Shown here in pieces: positions 52,201 to 64,000 of a stretch of DNA of 64,000 nt (position 1 is its first letter; each line of letters begins with the position of its first letter). Where the stretch lies: assembly GCA_000499405.2 (NCBI GenBank), contig HG738139.1, positions 12,052,398 to 12,116,397 on the forward strand, in the 5' to 3' direction. A program made the position numbers and the translations under genes. Below the pieces are notes generated by a model, which was given only the letters and a program-made list of their open reading frames with translations, had not been told where the DNA came from and did no database searches. The DNA comes from Onchocerca volvulus (Eukaryota; Nematoda; Chromadorea; Rhabditida; Onchocercidae).

Positions 52201-55200
52201 TTGCAAATCATTTGAAATGTAGGCTGATCATCTTTACTCAGCCATTTTTGCTTCAGTTTGAAACTATCGAATAAAACATCGAAGCATCAATATAAAGATA
52301 TTCATTTTATCATTTCTTTCAATCGATTAAAAGAAAAAAAAAAGAAGGAAGAACTGAGCAAAAAAATATAAAAAATAATTTGTGAAAAAAAATTTTTTTA
52401 AATTAAATTTATTTTAAGCAAAAATTTACCGCAACTTTTGCATTTGTATCTTTACTCAATGTTGCTTCCAGATTCTTCTTATCTCGGATTAATTCTTCGA
52501 CCGTTTTTTCAGCTTCCGCCAATTTACTATCCAAATTATCGCATTGAATTTGATTCGAACGACTGAGACGTTCAATTTCTGCTTCATGAATGCAACGTTG
52601 TTCATCTATTGTTCGCATAAATTCATTATTACATTCCAATAACTAAAATTAGAATTAAAAAAGAAAAAAATCACGAAATCATTAATTATGCACGATTTTT
52701 TCAATTATAATTTTTAATTTTAATTAGAAATTCTTAAAAATTGTGTTCAATTATTCGCTGCCTTAAATTTTAAGAAGCAACAGCAAATAATAGCACAAAA
52801 AAAAAGAAAGAAAAAAAGCTAAGTTTATTTTAATTTGATTTATTTAGTCTTTGCTAAGCTTATTTTGACTAGGCTTATTTTACCTAAGTAAAAAGAAATC
52901 TTGAAGCCTTATCAATAAGAAATGTAAATAATTTCGATTTACTGAGATAGTATGAAGATTTAAAAAAAAAAAGAAAGAAAAATGGTGTATTTCTAATGAT
53001 TTGATCAAGATTTGAAATGTTGCGTAAATGATAAAATTTAAATGAGACGTAAATAATTAAATTTAAATGTAGTGTAAATAATGAAATTTAAATGTAGCAT
53101 AAATGATCAACAAGTTTTTTATAAAATATATTTTCAAAAATAAATATACATATTAAAACTTTGTCTTCAAATTCTTACCAAAAGTTTTAACAAAAATTTA
53201 TGAAAAAAAAAGTTCTTAAAATCCGATAAAATCATCAATTTTTTCTCAGACTTATGAAATAAGAAATTGATTACTTAAATTATATAATTATTTTATGATA
53301 AAAATTTCCTTAATTTTTATGAAAACCAACTAGACGTTTATAAGACTATTAAATATATTAAATATTAAATAACAAGTAATAACTTATGATAGAAACAGAA
53401 TAATAAATTACAATATCTGCATCACAAAAGTAAAAAAATGAGAAATCCAATGATTAGCTAAATAAAGAAAAAGAAAATAAATTAATTGGTCAAAATAATC
53501 AAATAAATAATAAATAAAGAAAATTAAAAAGTACACAAATTTTAGATGCACAATCGTCGTGAACGTTTGTATTTGAAGGTAGGTGAACGTTTTCGCGTCA
53601 AATGTACGTGAAAGTATACAAATTCTAGACGTACAAATAAATGTACGTAAATGAATAAAATTTCTGAGTACTGAATACTAAATTTTTAAATTTGCTACGG
53701 TTCATAAGTGAATGATCTATCAGTATCTTTGGATAATCAAAACTATATAATATAATCTTCTTTGATCTATCCGACATCAAAAGTCCAGAAATCACTTTCA
53801 GGTAAAATAATCATTTTGAAAGAAATATTCTCATAACCTTAACCTATAACCTTTTACAAAATAACAATTCAATCATAAGGATCCATATGATTATTTTGAA
53901 CATACCATTACAGTTTTTTTAATTTTAATTTAATTCAAATAAACTTTAAAAAAAGAAAACCCGAGAAATTTGATAGGATATTACATAGGAATGATTAAAT
54001 TAATATGCTATGAAAGGGAAATTCGGCAAAAAAAAAAGCAAGTTTCCCTTTTTTTCCTCAAATAAAATAATCTCAACATTGATTAATATATTAGTATCTG
54101 ATAAGAGATTCTTTAATTTCACAATTTCTGATCATAATTTGTAAAAACAATAATTACCTTAATGATTTTAAGCAAATTTTAGCGAAATTCGTACTTAAAT
54201 TAATCGTACAACAGCAAAGTATTAATTATGGTGAAAAAATAAGGTGCACAATTTCTGCAAAAATTTTAATTAAGCTTAATTTCCTTCGAGATTTGTTTTT
54301 TTTTTTTTTTTGTAAATAAAAATTTTTACAGTACATGAAAGCTTATTTTGTTTCGATATTTTCCTCATACAATAATATATTTTGCTTGAAAAGTAGGCCA
54401 ATCATTTGTTTATGAAATTGAAGTTCCGATTCGAGGCATGAAATGATCGTATCTTGCAGAAAGTTTGGGTCATTTTTCGAAATTTTACTATCATAAATGG
54501 AGGTGAAATGAAGATCATTTCAATCTGATAAAATAAATCTTTATTCATTTCTTCAAAACATTATTCAATTTAGTTAACTAATATTTGAAACTTTTCCTTC
54601 TATTCCCTCTCTTTCTCTTTCCCTCTCCCTTCTTCAATTTAAATGACCTAATTTTCGATTTATATTGTCTACAGCTATTCATAATTATTTTAATAGTTTT
54701 TTGTAAAAAATAATCAATAAACCTTTATATTTTAGGGAAAAAAAAATTCGCAGATAAATGCGATTACTTGCGATTTTTACCCGCGATTTCTTTTCTTTCT
54801 CCCAAAATATAAAATTATATTAGAAAGTGAAAAAAAAAATATATATGAAGTTTATATAGAAATTAGAGGCTTATGATAAGATAAACATATTACATATTGT
54901 GATAAAACTATCATTAATTTAAAAACATTTTGAAAGTTTCATTTCAGACTGAAGTTCATACGGTAAGTGAACATATTACACCTTGTAAGAGAACAATCAT
55001 TAATTTCAAAAATTTGATTTCAGTTTACAGTATTTATTTGACAAAAAATGATCATATTGAAGTTTACAAAAGAACAATCTTTAATTAAAAAACACTTTTT
55101 TTGAAAAATTTGATTTCAAATCAAAGTGTTTACGGTAAAGTGATTATATTGCATTTTGTAAGAGAAAATTACTGTAATTAAAAAATTTTTTTCGCAAAAA

Positions 55201-58200
55201 TTTGATTTCAGATTAAAGTGCTTATAGTAAAATGAATATATTTTTTTTTAAAGACAGATTTAACATTTAATTTAAAAAACATTTTAAAAAATTTGATTTC
55301 AAATCGAAATGTTTGCGGGTATAATGAATATATTGCATTTTGTGAGAGAGCTTAACTTTAATTTAAAAAATAATTTTCAAAGGTTCAAAAATTTCAGAAT
55401 AAAAATGCTTATGATAAAATAAAACGCTTGCATCTTGTAGAGAGTTGGCCTCATTTTGAAAATATTTTGAAATTTTTGACTTTTAATTTGAACCAAACCT
55501 TAAATCGAGCGGAAAACATTAAACGAAAAACATTATCACTTATGAAAAGAAAGATTATCACTGTCAAAAGGAATACCACAGGAAAGACTATCATTATTAA
55601 AAAGAATATCAAAGGATTTATCACTATCACAAAAAGATTATCATTATCAGAAGAAAAAATTATCAGCAAAAAAAAGAAAAAAGATTATCACATACCTGTT
55701 TTTCATATTGTTGCTTTATGGAATTTAACTCATCTTCATGATTCCGATTCACTGTAAATAAAATAAGCAAAAATACGAAAATAATAGAAATAGGTAAAAG
55801 GATAGTTGATGATTGCAGTAGTGATAATGATGATGATAATGATGCAGCTATTGTAGTAAATGCTAATAGAATTAGATAAATCGTTGTTGATGATAAGAAT
55901 GATATCACAATAAATGGTAATACAATAAAACCAGGTGCTTTTAGCCGTATAATATTTGGTATTATACAGAATATTGGCATCTTTGTTTTGAATCGAATAG
56001 AATAGAATAGAATAGATCCAAGAAGAATAGATTTGAATAAAACTTGATGCTAGGCTTCTTTTTTTGCTAAGCTTGTTTTTTTTTCTTGACTAAAATAAGT
56101 TTTATCGGAATGTGACAGTTTATTTCTTTTCAGACAAATTAGACGATTAGATCCGAATAATGGATCAGTGTCACATACAAAAGATGTCACCAAAAGCGCA
56201 ATAACATTCGAGGAAAGCAAGAACTGCTAAAATGAACAAAATTTGGTAAAACCCCAAAAATGATTCCTGTCCCTTTCATCCCTTTCGTCCTTCTTCTCTC
56301 CCCTTCTCTCTTGTCACTTTTCCTTTTCACCCCTTCCCTCTCTCCCTCTCTCTCTTTCTCTCTCTTTTCATTTCCATTTTAAAGAAGTTTGAAATCATTG
56401 TTTTGGAAAATTGAAATGAGAATTGAAAAGAAAAATATTGAAAAAAAAAATGTTTTAAAAGTAACTAATAAGTTTAATTTCTATTATAAATTTGAATGAT
56501 AAAAGATCAAAGGGTAAACAGAACTTTCCATTGCAAAACCTGAATAATAGAAGGTTAAAAAATAAACTAGTTCCACTGTAAATTTAAACGATAAAAGGTC
56601 AAAGTAAAAGGTCAAAAGATAAAATAGAACTTTCCACTGTTTCTTCGAAAGAAGAAACCAAAAAATAAAAAAATAAATAAAAAAAAAAAAAAAAACGAGA
56701 AGTTCAAAAATAAGTAGAAAAGAAAATCGAAGAATAGAAGAAAAATTTAACGATAAATGAAAATTCGAAAATAAATAGAAGTTCGAAGATAAATAGAAGA
56801 TTACAGAAAATGATTAAACCAGAAGTTGCAGACTTTATTTTCATGCGTCAAGAAGTAAAATTTAGGTATTATTCGACAAATCGTTAAAATTTACATATCT
56901 TTTGGGTAATTCCAATCGAGGAATTGTTGTAAATTTGCATATCTTTTGGATATCAATCGAGAAATCGTTGAAATTTGCATATCTTTTGCAGGCCCCAAAT
57001 TCGTAACAAAACCCCAAATTCAAGTTCCAAACTTTTTGATCCCTCAAACGAAGCACAAAATTACTGGCCTATCATGCAACATGCAAGAGAAACTTTGGCC
57101 TTATTTAGTATCTAATTTGAAAAGTACTTAAAAACAGCCAAATGAATATGCAATTTAATTTTCTGTAAATGCTAATTACAATCGTTTCTAAACGACAACA
57201 ATAAATGCTAATGAATTGAATTTACGAATCAAATGAAGGTCATTTCGAAGCTTTTTATCTTTTAGAATATTTTTAATTTGCATAATCCATGCAATCTTCA
57301 TCTTGACAATAAATCATTCGAAAATCTTGTCAAGTTTCGAGAAGATATTTGAAGGAAAATTTAAATTCTTTTAAATAATTGATGACTTCGTTACTTCGTC
57401 ATTTAGTACATGTAAAAAAGATTTTATATCTGATTCCTATCTAGCCACAAAAATCCTAATTATTTCTTCAAAAGGTTAGAATATGAAATCTACAGATAAA
57501 GAGAGATTCTTAAGGTTTATCGAAAAAAGATAGCAATAATTCTGAAGACAAAATTGAAAAGCAATTCATTCTAGTTCCTGTTTTTTTTAAATTCTTATTC
57601 ATTTCAAATACTTATACAATCCCTTTTCCTATCATTATTTAACAGTAAAATAAAATATTAGCTAAAAAAACTTTCAATAATAATTTCCTCAATTTATATA
57701 TTTTCTACGAGACATTTGAGAAATAGTGAAATTCCCGATTGGCGGTCTTTTAAAAAGTTATTTTTTTGAAAATTTCCGTTGGTAGTTTTTTAAAAAGTTT
57801 TATTTATTTTTTTTTTTTTTTTGGAAATCTCGATTTCCTCGATACATACGCTTCTACGAGATATTCAAGAAATAAAAATCCAAACTGGCGGTCTTTTAAA
57901 AAGTCATTTTTTCCAAAATTCCCAATTGGTAGTCTTAAAAAAAAAAAAAATTAGTTATTTGAAAATCCAGATTAACGGCCCATTAAAAGTTTATTATCAA
58001 GTTTTCTATATCCACTTATTGTTCCATATCTGTGCAAATGATTCTTTTTTTTCGCAATTAACCAACATTTCGCCATTAAAACTTTTCTTCGACTATAAAA
58101 GGAATAGATATAAAGATAATTTGGTGACGCAACATTAAATGTCACCGACACGGCAATCTTGGACAGATTTACGCAACCGATAACGATAGACCGAATATTT

Positions 58201-61200
58201 GCGATAATTTATTTGCTTTTTTTCGCAAAAAAAAAAAAAAAAAATTTATTTCTTTTTTCCAAACTAACTCAAAATATTGATTTTCTTTTTTTTTATTTCA
58301 TAAATGTTTCAATAAAAGGGTCCAATGATTCCTAGAGGGACTTGAAATTTTTGTTATAAAATATAAATGAAATGAACAAATTTAATGTAAGAATTTAATA
58401 GAGCATGATAATTGGCCTTGTTATTTAAAGAGATAAAAGTTATATCCCTTTTGTTTTCATTGAAAGTGATAATAAAGTGCCAAATGTCTTGAGAAAAACA
58501 ATAAGCCATTTATTTTTTTTCTTGACTTCATGGACTAGATAATAAATTTCTCCCTAGTTTTTGTCGAATTATGATATAACAAAATTTCTTAACCTTTGTC
58601 AGAAAATCAAAAACTGATATCTAATTAGGAATTTTAATCATTTTCCATTAAGTTTTTCTTTTTTTTTTTTAAATTTCAACATCCAATTAAGAATTCTAAA
58701 CTTTTTCAATTAAGTTTTTTTTTTTTTTAATTTTTCATTTTTATAATCTCAAAAATCTGGTGAGAAAAAAAGAATTGAAATGAAAAATTAAATGAAATTA
58801 AATGTTTCAATATCATTTTGAAAAGATATTATTGCTTTTAATTTTACAAAATTTTTTGTTTTTTTCAATGTTCGGAATAACTTGCTTTCAAGGTCTTTAA
58901 AATTGGATAAAATGAAAGACTGAAGAATGAAAAAAATTGAAAATAAATAAAAAAGTCATACATTACAACGACAAGAACTGTCATATGATCGTTGAGAAGA
59001 ATTAATTTAAATGAATTTTTACCAAAAATAATCATTTAACATTGAATATTAAAGATATTAGAGATGAGCATTTGTAATAAGACATTTCTAAACGATTGAA
59101 TTATAAATGAGGAAATTTCAAAAAGTAAAAAAAAAGATCAAATTTTGAGTGAAAAAAATTTCATTCTCATATTTATTAGATAATTTTACTGCTTTATACA
59201 CTAATTTGTTATTTTTGATTTTCTTCCGAAAAATAACCGAAACTTATTAAATTTCTAAAAAATAATTTAAAATATTTACCAATAGTTATTTGAAAATTCA
59301 GAAGGAATACATACCATTTAAGGCTAATTTAACAACAAAAAGTTACAAAATGAGAAATGTTGAAGAATAGAGAAAAATCTCGAAATGATATAATAAATGA
59401 TTTCGAGAATAATTTTTATAATACTAATTTGATGCAACTGTGAATGATTTAATGAATTTATCCTCAGAGATGGTAGTACCTGAATAAAAGATACATTTTG
59501 ATTGAAAGAATTAATCAATCAACAATTAATCGATAAAGTACTCTTAAATATTGATGATTTTATAAGAGAGATAGAGAGAGGAAAAGGGTGTAATAGTAGT
59601 AATAAAAAATTGAAAAGTTTGAAAGTATCGTTCTCTTTCATTTAGAAGATTTATCATTGATGAAAGCAAAAAAAAATATTTTTCAGAATTCTACTAAAAC
59701 TTAAAAAAATTTAACCAACCATTCTCGATTTGTCGAGTATGATCATCATTCATCGCTACCAGTAATTCCTCGCATTTAACTTCCAATGCTTTTATTTGAG
59801 ATTCTGAAGATAAAAAATCTACTTAAATAAGATTAATTTTTAAATGTAATTAAATTTATTGGCCAAGTTTGAACTAATAATCAACTATATGTAACTAAAT
59901 TAACTGATCAAGTTTGAACTAATACTTGTCCACATGCAAATAAATTATGGGCCAAGTTTGAACTAACAGTCAGTTTATGTCACTAAACTAATTGGCCAAG
60001 TTTGAACTAATAAGTAACTAAACTAATTGGCCAAAGTTCAAATAACGGCCAACTTTTTTCTCAGAAATGTCTCCTATTTTTTATCCACTCATTGATGAAA
60101 TAGATAAATGATCTTTTCTAATATTGCTGCTAACTTATCTAAAATCAACAAGTTTGATTTGAAACTACAAAAAATGATCGTTACAACTTTCAGGAATTTT
60201 CTAAAAATCTTAACTAATCATAAAGATGCAAATTAGTGTTCCTAATGCAAAAGCAAAGTTTAGCTCGAATTTTAGCAATTTAAATTTTTGATTTTTTAAT
60301 TTCTAAAATTTGCTGCCTCAAAAATTGATTAATTTTTCATGTGGTTCGAAAAAAAAAAAAGTCATTTATTTTATAACCGAACATTCAATCAAAATTTCTC
60401 GCTCAGTTCAGTTCCAAACTAATCATTTAATTTTAATGAATCTTGGAATTTGTTCGGTTAACGAATCGAATAAGATTAATGAATGTTAATGATAGCAAAT
60501 GATCGTTGAAGGAAAAAGTATCTAATTAAAAACACTACTTAAAAAATTCGATAAAATGGTTCCTAATTTGAAAAAAACTAATTAAAAAAGTTTTTGATAA
60601 AATGATTCCAAAAAAAATCCACTAATTTATGTTGAATGAGGAGTTTTGTATCAAATGTCTTGAAATTTAGCAATCCTAAAATTTCCATTCCTGGATCATC
60701 TCTTTCCGAAATAATAGGATCAATATAAAGAAATTGATCATGTTGATCGTAAAATTTATTTCGATGACTTTAAATTTGTTTACATTTAAATAAACTTCTT
60801 GAAATTAATAAATTTGAAATTAAAAGCATACCGTATTTTCTATTTTGTTCAAGCGCTTCGTGTAAATCTTCGCTGTACTGAAAATTTATAAAATAATAAT
60901 TAATCACAGTAATTAGTGAATGAAACGAAGATTTTATTTCAAGTAATCACTCTCAGAATTTCAAAATTTCGGAAAAAATTTTTAATTTCCGAATGATTTT
61001 TGATTTCAAATGAATATAATAAATTATGCTTTAGAATTAATTTCCAGTTGAAATGTTTTTTTCAAAATTTTTACTTTTTTTTAATTTTTAGCTTTATGAA
61101 ATAATTTCAAGGCCAGTCTAAGTTGTTGGCCAAGATTTGCAGGCCAAAATCAAAGTACCTGCCAACAATTTCTGAATTCCTACGATTTAATCAAAGTTAA

Positions 61201-62847
61201 TTAATAGAGTAAATAAATGTGAAATAAAAGTAAGATAATACTTTTTGAACTTGTTGACCGAAGACAACAGCAAGAACATCAAATCCACGAATGGCATCTG
61301 TCAATCTTTTTTGTTTAAAAGTTTCATCTGAAAATAATAACTTTTTAAAATTTACAATAAATTATGTCTAAAATTTTAATTTCATAACAAATTTAAATTT
61401 GTTATATAAACTTTTTGGTTTTTCCAAAAAGAGAATATGTAAGAATTGAAAATTGTTTAATTCATTTTTCAAAGGCCATAAAAATTGATTGATAAAAATA
61501 TATCACTTTGCGAAGATCAATATAGTTATGCATATCAGTTTTATTGATTGGAAAATATTGGAAAAATCTGATGAAATTTGATCTGATCAATTTTGTAATT
61601 AAATCTCAAAATAGGGTTAATTTATGTGAAAATATCAACATCGTAAAATTCGCATTTCTCTTTCCTTCAGAATAAACAAACAATCATAGTTAATCCGTTG
61701 AAAAGCGGATTAACCACTGAATAGTGCATTCTAATAAATAATCTTTACTACAAAATATAGATTTATATTTTGATTAAAATTTAAAATGTTTCTCTTTTAA
61801 AATCTTCAAACTTTCTTTTTTTTTTTTTAAATTTTCAAATAAAAAAACATTCAAATTTCAGACTAATAAATGAAAATTGGATTTTAGACTGAAATGATGA
61901 TTTTTTTGAATAATTTTTTGAAATCACATCGTATTTTAAAGCAAAATGATGATTCTTTCGAATAATTTTCGAAATCATATCAAAATAGAAAATTGAATTG
62001 AATTGTTAAAAATTTTTTAGAGATGTAATCGAAATGAGAAATTTGGATTTTGTATTAAATGGAAGATAATAATATCGGAAATTTGAAATTTTATATCCTT
62101 TATTTTGATACGATAATACAAATGCCATGAAATATTATCGTTGAAGTTCGAAAGGAATTTAAAATGTTATATAAATTACAAATTTCAAACATTCCAAACT
62201 TTACAATATTAACAGATTTCAATAATTTCCATTGTTAAAAAAAAAAAAAAATATCGCTAATATTAAAAAAAATTCATGATACACAAAAAGTTAACGGAAT
62301 GATAACTTATTTTGTGTAAAAAAAATGATTAACTTAGGTAAAAAAATTATGATTTACGGCTTGGGTCAGAAAAGGTCACGGGCTCGGCAAAATCGTTATT
62401 GCTTTTTTCTTTGCGAATCTATTGTAAAGTTTGAAATATTTAAAATTTGAAATTTGAAATTCATGCAAAATTTCGATTTTCTTCAATTTTAAAAGCAAAT
62501 ATTTTATGTTGGAAAGAAAAAATCATCCTGGCAAAGTCATTATTTTTCGAAAATACAATTTGAGATTTTCATTTCATATTATCCATTGCAATTTTTTCAC
62601 ATATAAAGATTTTCTTTTTATAATTGAAATCAGATTCATTTGTAATTTGTGAATATTTCGAGTGAATTGAATTGAAATAAAAAAATTAATTTATAAGATA
62701 ACAATGGAAAAAGTAGTAAGTTGTTTGACAAATATAAACCTTTTTGTTTCTCGACAATCATCGAGGTAGGTTGTTGTTGTTTTCCGGATTTACGAGCTCT
62801 AACTGATGAATGTCCGCCAGATGATGTAGGTAAACCGGAATGCAATG
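49258..62847 (-). CDS. Long coiled-coil protein, MTUS/ATIP-like, 5' end not found
   Basis: Twelve exons in transcript order: 62847-62740, 61327-61242, 60877-60832, 59803-59720, 55751-55696, 52642-52430, 52163-51967, 51553-51389, 51174-51065, 50175-50065, 49851-49776, 49360-49258; phases agree throughout, giving about 450 residues to the stop. The first exon begins mid-codon, so at least one 5' exon lies upstream, perhaps beyond 64000. After a Ser/Gly/Gln-rich start come LTDAIRGFDVLAVVFGQQV, then heptad-rich helices (KALEVKCEELLVAM, EIERLSRSNQIQCDNLDSKL, STEIKTLRHSNAKLQLKIEE, SESMLKENDLLRYKIEEME). Order and spacing resemble the C-terminal half of the microtubule-associated MTUS1/2 (ATIP) proteins, where RFEALVVVVQHL and RLSMENEELLWKL hold the matching places. 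Coiled coils mimic each other, so the family is a moderate guess. The tail after EEM is Ser-rich and unlike vertebrate MTUS. Introns up to 4 kb. Confidence 0.6.
53022..53110. repeat. Short tandem repeat, unit about 26 bp
   Basis: Three copies of a GTAAATAATGAAATTTAAATGTAG-like unit inside the 3-kb intron of the MTUS-like gene. Confidence 0.75.
54930..55440. repeat. Minisatellite, period 91-98 bp, about six copies
   Basis: The block TTTGATTTCAGATTAAAGTG and variants recurs near 54942, 55015, 55112, 55203, 55294 and 55392; each copy continues with a GTAAAxTGAATATATTGCATTTTGTAAGAG-like stretch. Copies are diverged by point changes and small indels. Located in the intron between the exons at 52430-52642 and 55696-55751. 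Confidence 0.85.
55535..55690. repeat. Imperfect AAGATTATCACTATCA-type repeat array
   Basis: Short units built on AAAGATTATCATTATC recur about eight times with insertions, just downstream of an exon of the MTUS-like gene. The array keeps a plus-strand ORF open by composition only. Confidence 0.6.
56269..56380 (+). repeat. Polypyrimidine (CT-rich) tract of about 110 bases
   Basis: Almost pure C/T on the plus strand (purines on the transcribed sense strand of the MTUS-like gene), from TCCTGTCCCTTTCATCCC to TCTCTCTCTTTTC. A shorter one lies at 54597-54640. Such tracts can form triplex DNA. Confidence 0.8.
56490..56645. repeat. Tandem repeat of about 50 bp with AACTTTCCACTGT
   Basis: GATAAAAGGTCAAAG and GAACTTTCCACTGT (with variants) alternate in three diverged copies. 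Confidence 0.65.
56875..56992. repeat. Tandem repeat of 41-45 bp with TTTGCATATCTTTTGG
   Basis: AAATTTACATATCTTTTGGG, AAATTTGCATATCTTTTGGA and AAATTTGCATATCTTTTGCA occur near 56887, 56932 and 56973, each after an ATCGAG/AATCGTT block. Confidence 0.8.
57700..57985. repeat. Higher-order repeat: 147-bp duplication of two 40-bp units
   Basis: TTGGCGGTCTTTTAAAAAGT occurs at about 57739 and again (CTGGCGGTC...) near 57884; a sister unit with TTGGTAGT...TTAAAA follows each, near 57778 and 57925. TTCTACGAGACATTTGAGAAAT at 57704 and TTCTACGAGATATTCAAGAAAT at 57851 show the larger duplicated block. Confidence 0.8.
59855..60045. repeat. Minisatellite, period 44 bp, five copies
   Basis: GGCCAAGTTTGAACTAA recurs near 59861, 59905 (as GATCAAG), 59949, 59994 and 60028, spaced 44, 44, 45 and 34 bases. 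The copies are close to each other, so this array is younger than the neighbouring ones. It lies about 50 bases upstream of the exon at 59720-59803. Confidence 0.88.
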
Positions 62848-64000
62848 CTGTAAAAATCCGTATTTTAGTACTACTCAATATTTCGAAAAAAAAAAATAAT
62901 ATATGCAAAATAAGTCAAAAATATCAGTCATGGAATGATAAAAGAAAAAAAAAATGCTCAAAGACACGTTCCACGTTTTACGTGTATTCGTGTCAAAAAA
63001 TGAAGAAATCGAAGAACAATGTAATATCAAAGTTATCGAACGATTTACTTATGATGTAGCAATATAAAATAAATTTTTAAATTACTGTAACAAATTACTG
63101 CAACTTTAATTTAATTAAAAATTACTGTAACAAATTTTTATGAACCCCAGAAGAAATGAGTATAATTTAAATGATACAAATTTCAAATAACTAAATTGAT
63201 TAAATGTTCTTGCAATTGGCCACTAAAATGATTGTCACCATCTGTCCACTGACCATAGGGAACAAATAAATTATCTAATAATTAATTATTAAGATATTGT
63301 TTATAATTTGTTTTCAAAAGATTTAAAGATGACTGAAGAAGGGATTTGTGATATTAACTTGTTGTTCAGATGAACTTTTAAGCAAAATTGAGGACAAATT
63401 TGGGACAATTCAGGCAATTTAATCGAAACTAGAGAGCATTTAGGTCAGAATAATAAAATTTTTGCAAAGAGATTGTTAAGAAATGAAGTTAACTACGAAA
63501 AGGCATCGAGAAAATCAATCTATAAAGTATCACTAAAATTTCAATTCAACTTTTATATTCTGGTAATCAGAAAATTGCCTTAATATATTACGGAAAAATG
63601 GAATGAATAATTAAAGGTAAAATTAATTTTCAATTTTTTTTGCACAAAAATTAAGTATAGCAAGAAAAAAATGACGACTTATTAACGACTAACAAATTTT
63701 TTTAAATTAGAAAGTGCATAATTTATAAAAACTAGGAAATTCTTTGCTAATAAAAAAAGAAAAAATTTGTTAGTTCTTATACTTTATCCGAGTGGTACGC
63801 TCATTTCTCTAAAATTTATAATAATTTCGAAATTTAAGAAAACGATTAATTTAACGATGCTTTCTATTTATGCGATATAAAATAAAAAAATAATTTAAAA
63901 AAGCAATCTAAATTTTATTGAACAATTAAACTGAATAGCGTAGACAGTAAATTAAATCGATTTACTACAAATAAAAAATTGAAAAATTAATGAAGAAAGA
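62848..64000. other. 5' intron or flank of the MTUS-like gene
   Basis: No exon was recognised. Because the exon starting at 62847 opens mid-codon behind a splice acceptor, at least the proximal part should be intron on the minus strand. Very AT-rich; no other signal seen. Confidence 0.45.

Noticed and set aside
55428..55757. 109-codon plus-strand ORF
   Set aside because: Kept open by a TTATCA/AAGATT repeat array and lies opposite a real exon of the minus-strand gene.
61688..61713. 9-bp hairpin GTTAATCCG...CGGATTAAC
   Set aside because: Short stem, expected by chance in a window this size.

Overview
The window reads as nuclear DNA of a clade III (spirurid, probably filarial) nematode. The evidence is very AT-rich sequence, many short exons split by GT-AG introns of roughly 50 to 4000 bases, polypyrimidine-AG sites a few bases 5' of start codons (the pattern expected for spliced-leader trans-splicing), and proteins that align with conserved animal families. 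No bacterial operon, transposon ORF, CRISPR array, tRNA or rRNA was seen. Single-frame ORFs are poor guides here, so genes were assembled exon by exon from splice sites, reading phase and recalled family alignment. Exon coordinates are in the entries.

Layout. 2020-3031 (+) rpl-23, complete. 3920-6177 (-) csn-5, complete with an intact JAMM motif. 7384-9790 (+) LSM12. 11071-12826 (+) EEF1AKMT1, an eEF1A lysine methyltransferase. 14419-21826 (+) a Roquin/RLE-1 RING E3 whose CCCH-finger exons look broken. 23696-26862 (+) the STRAD pseudokinase. 31508-38552 (-) Bre1/RNF20 (RFP-1), 22 coding exons. 39483-40110 (-) exon-like blocks of an unresolved gene or pseudogene. 41927-43871 (+) a divergent hnRNP A/B-type two-RRM protein with a perfect 23-bp hairpin just upstream. 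44480-48096 (+) TRMT44, a tRNA Um44 methyltransferase. 49258-62847 (-) a coiled-coil protein resembling the MTUS/ATIP family, with its 5' end outside the recognised exons and repeat-packed introns.

The genes are housekeeping and regulatory and do not form a pathway. Three touch translation or tRNA (rpl-23, EEF1AKMT1, TRMT44), three ubiquitin-type regulation (csn-5, Roquin, Bre1), three RNA control (LSM12, Roquin, the hnRNP-like gene). No operon can be claimed from spacing.

The most interesting signals are: the Roquin homologue in which the zinc-finger exon survives only as fragments in three frames, while skipping it keeps the protein in frame; non-canonical splice donors in STRAD, Bre1 and TRMT44; the perfect hairpin before the hnRNP-like gene; and a dense set of unrelated minisatellites in the MTUS-like introns. 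Protein-family calls rest on recalled family sequences, not on a search.
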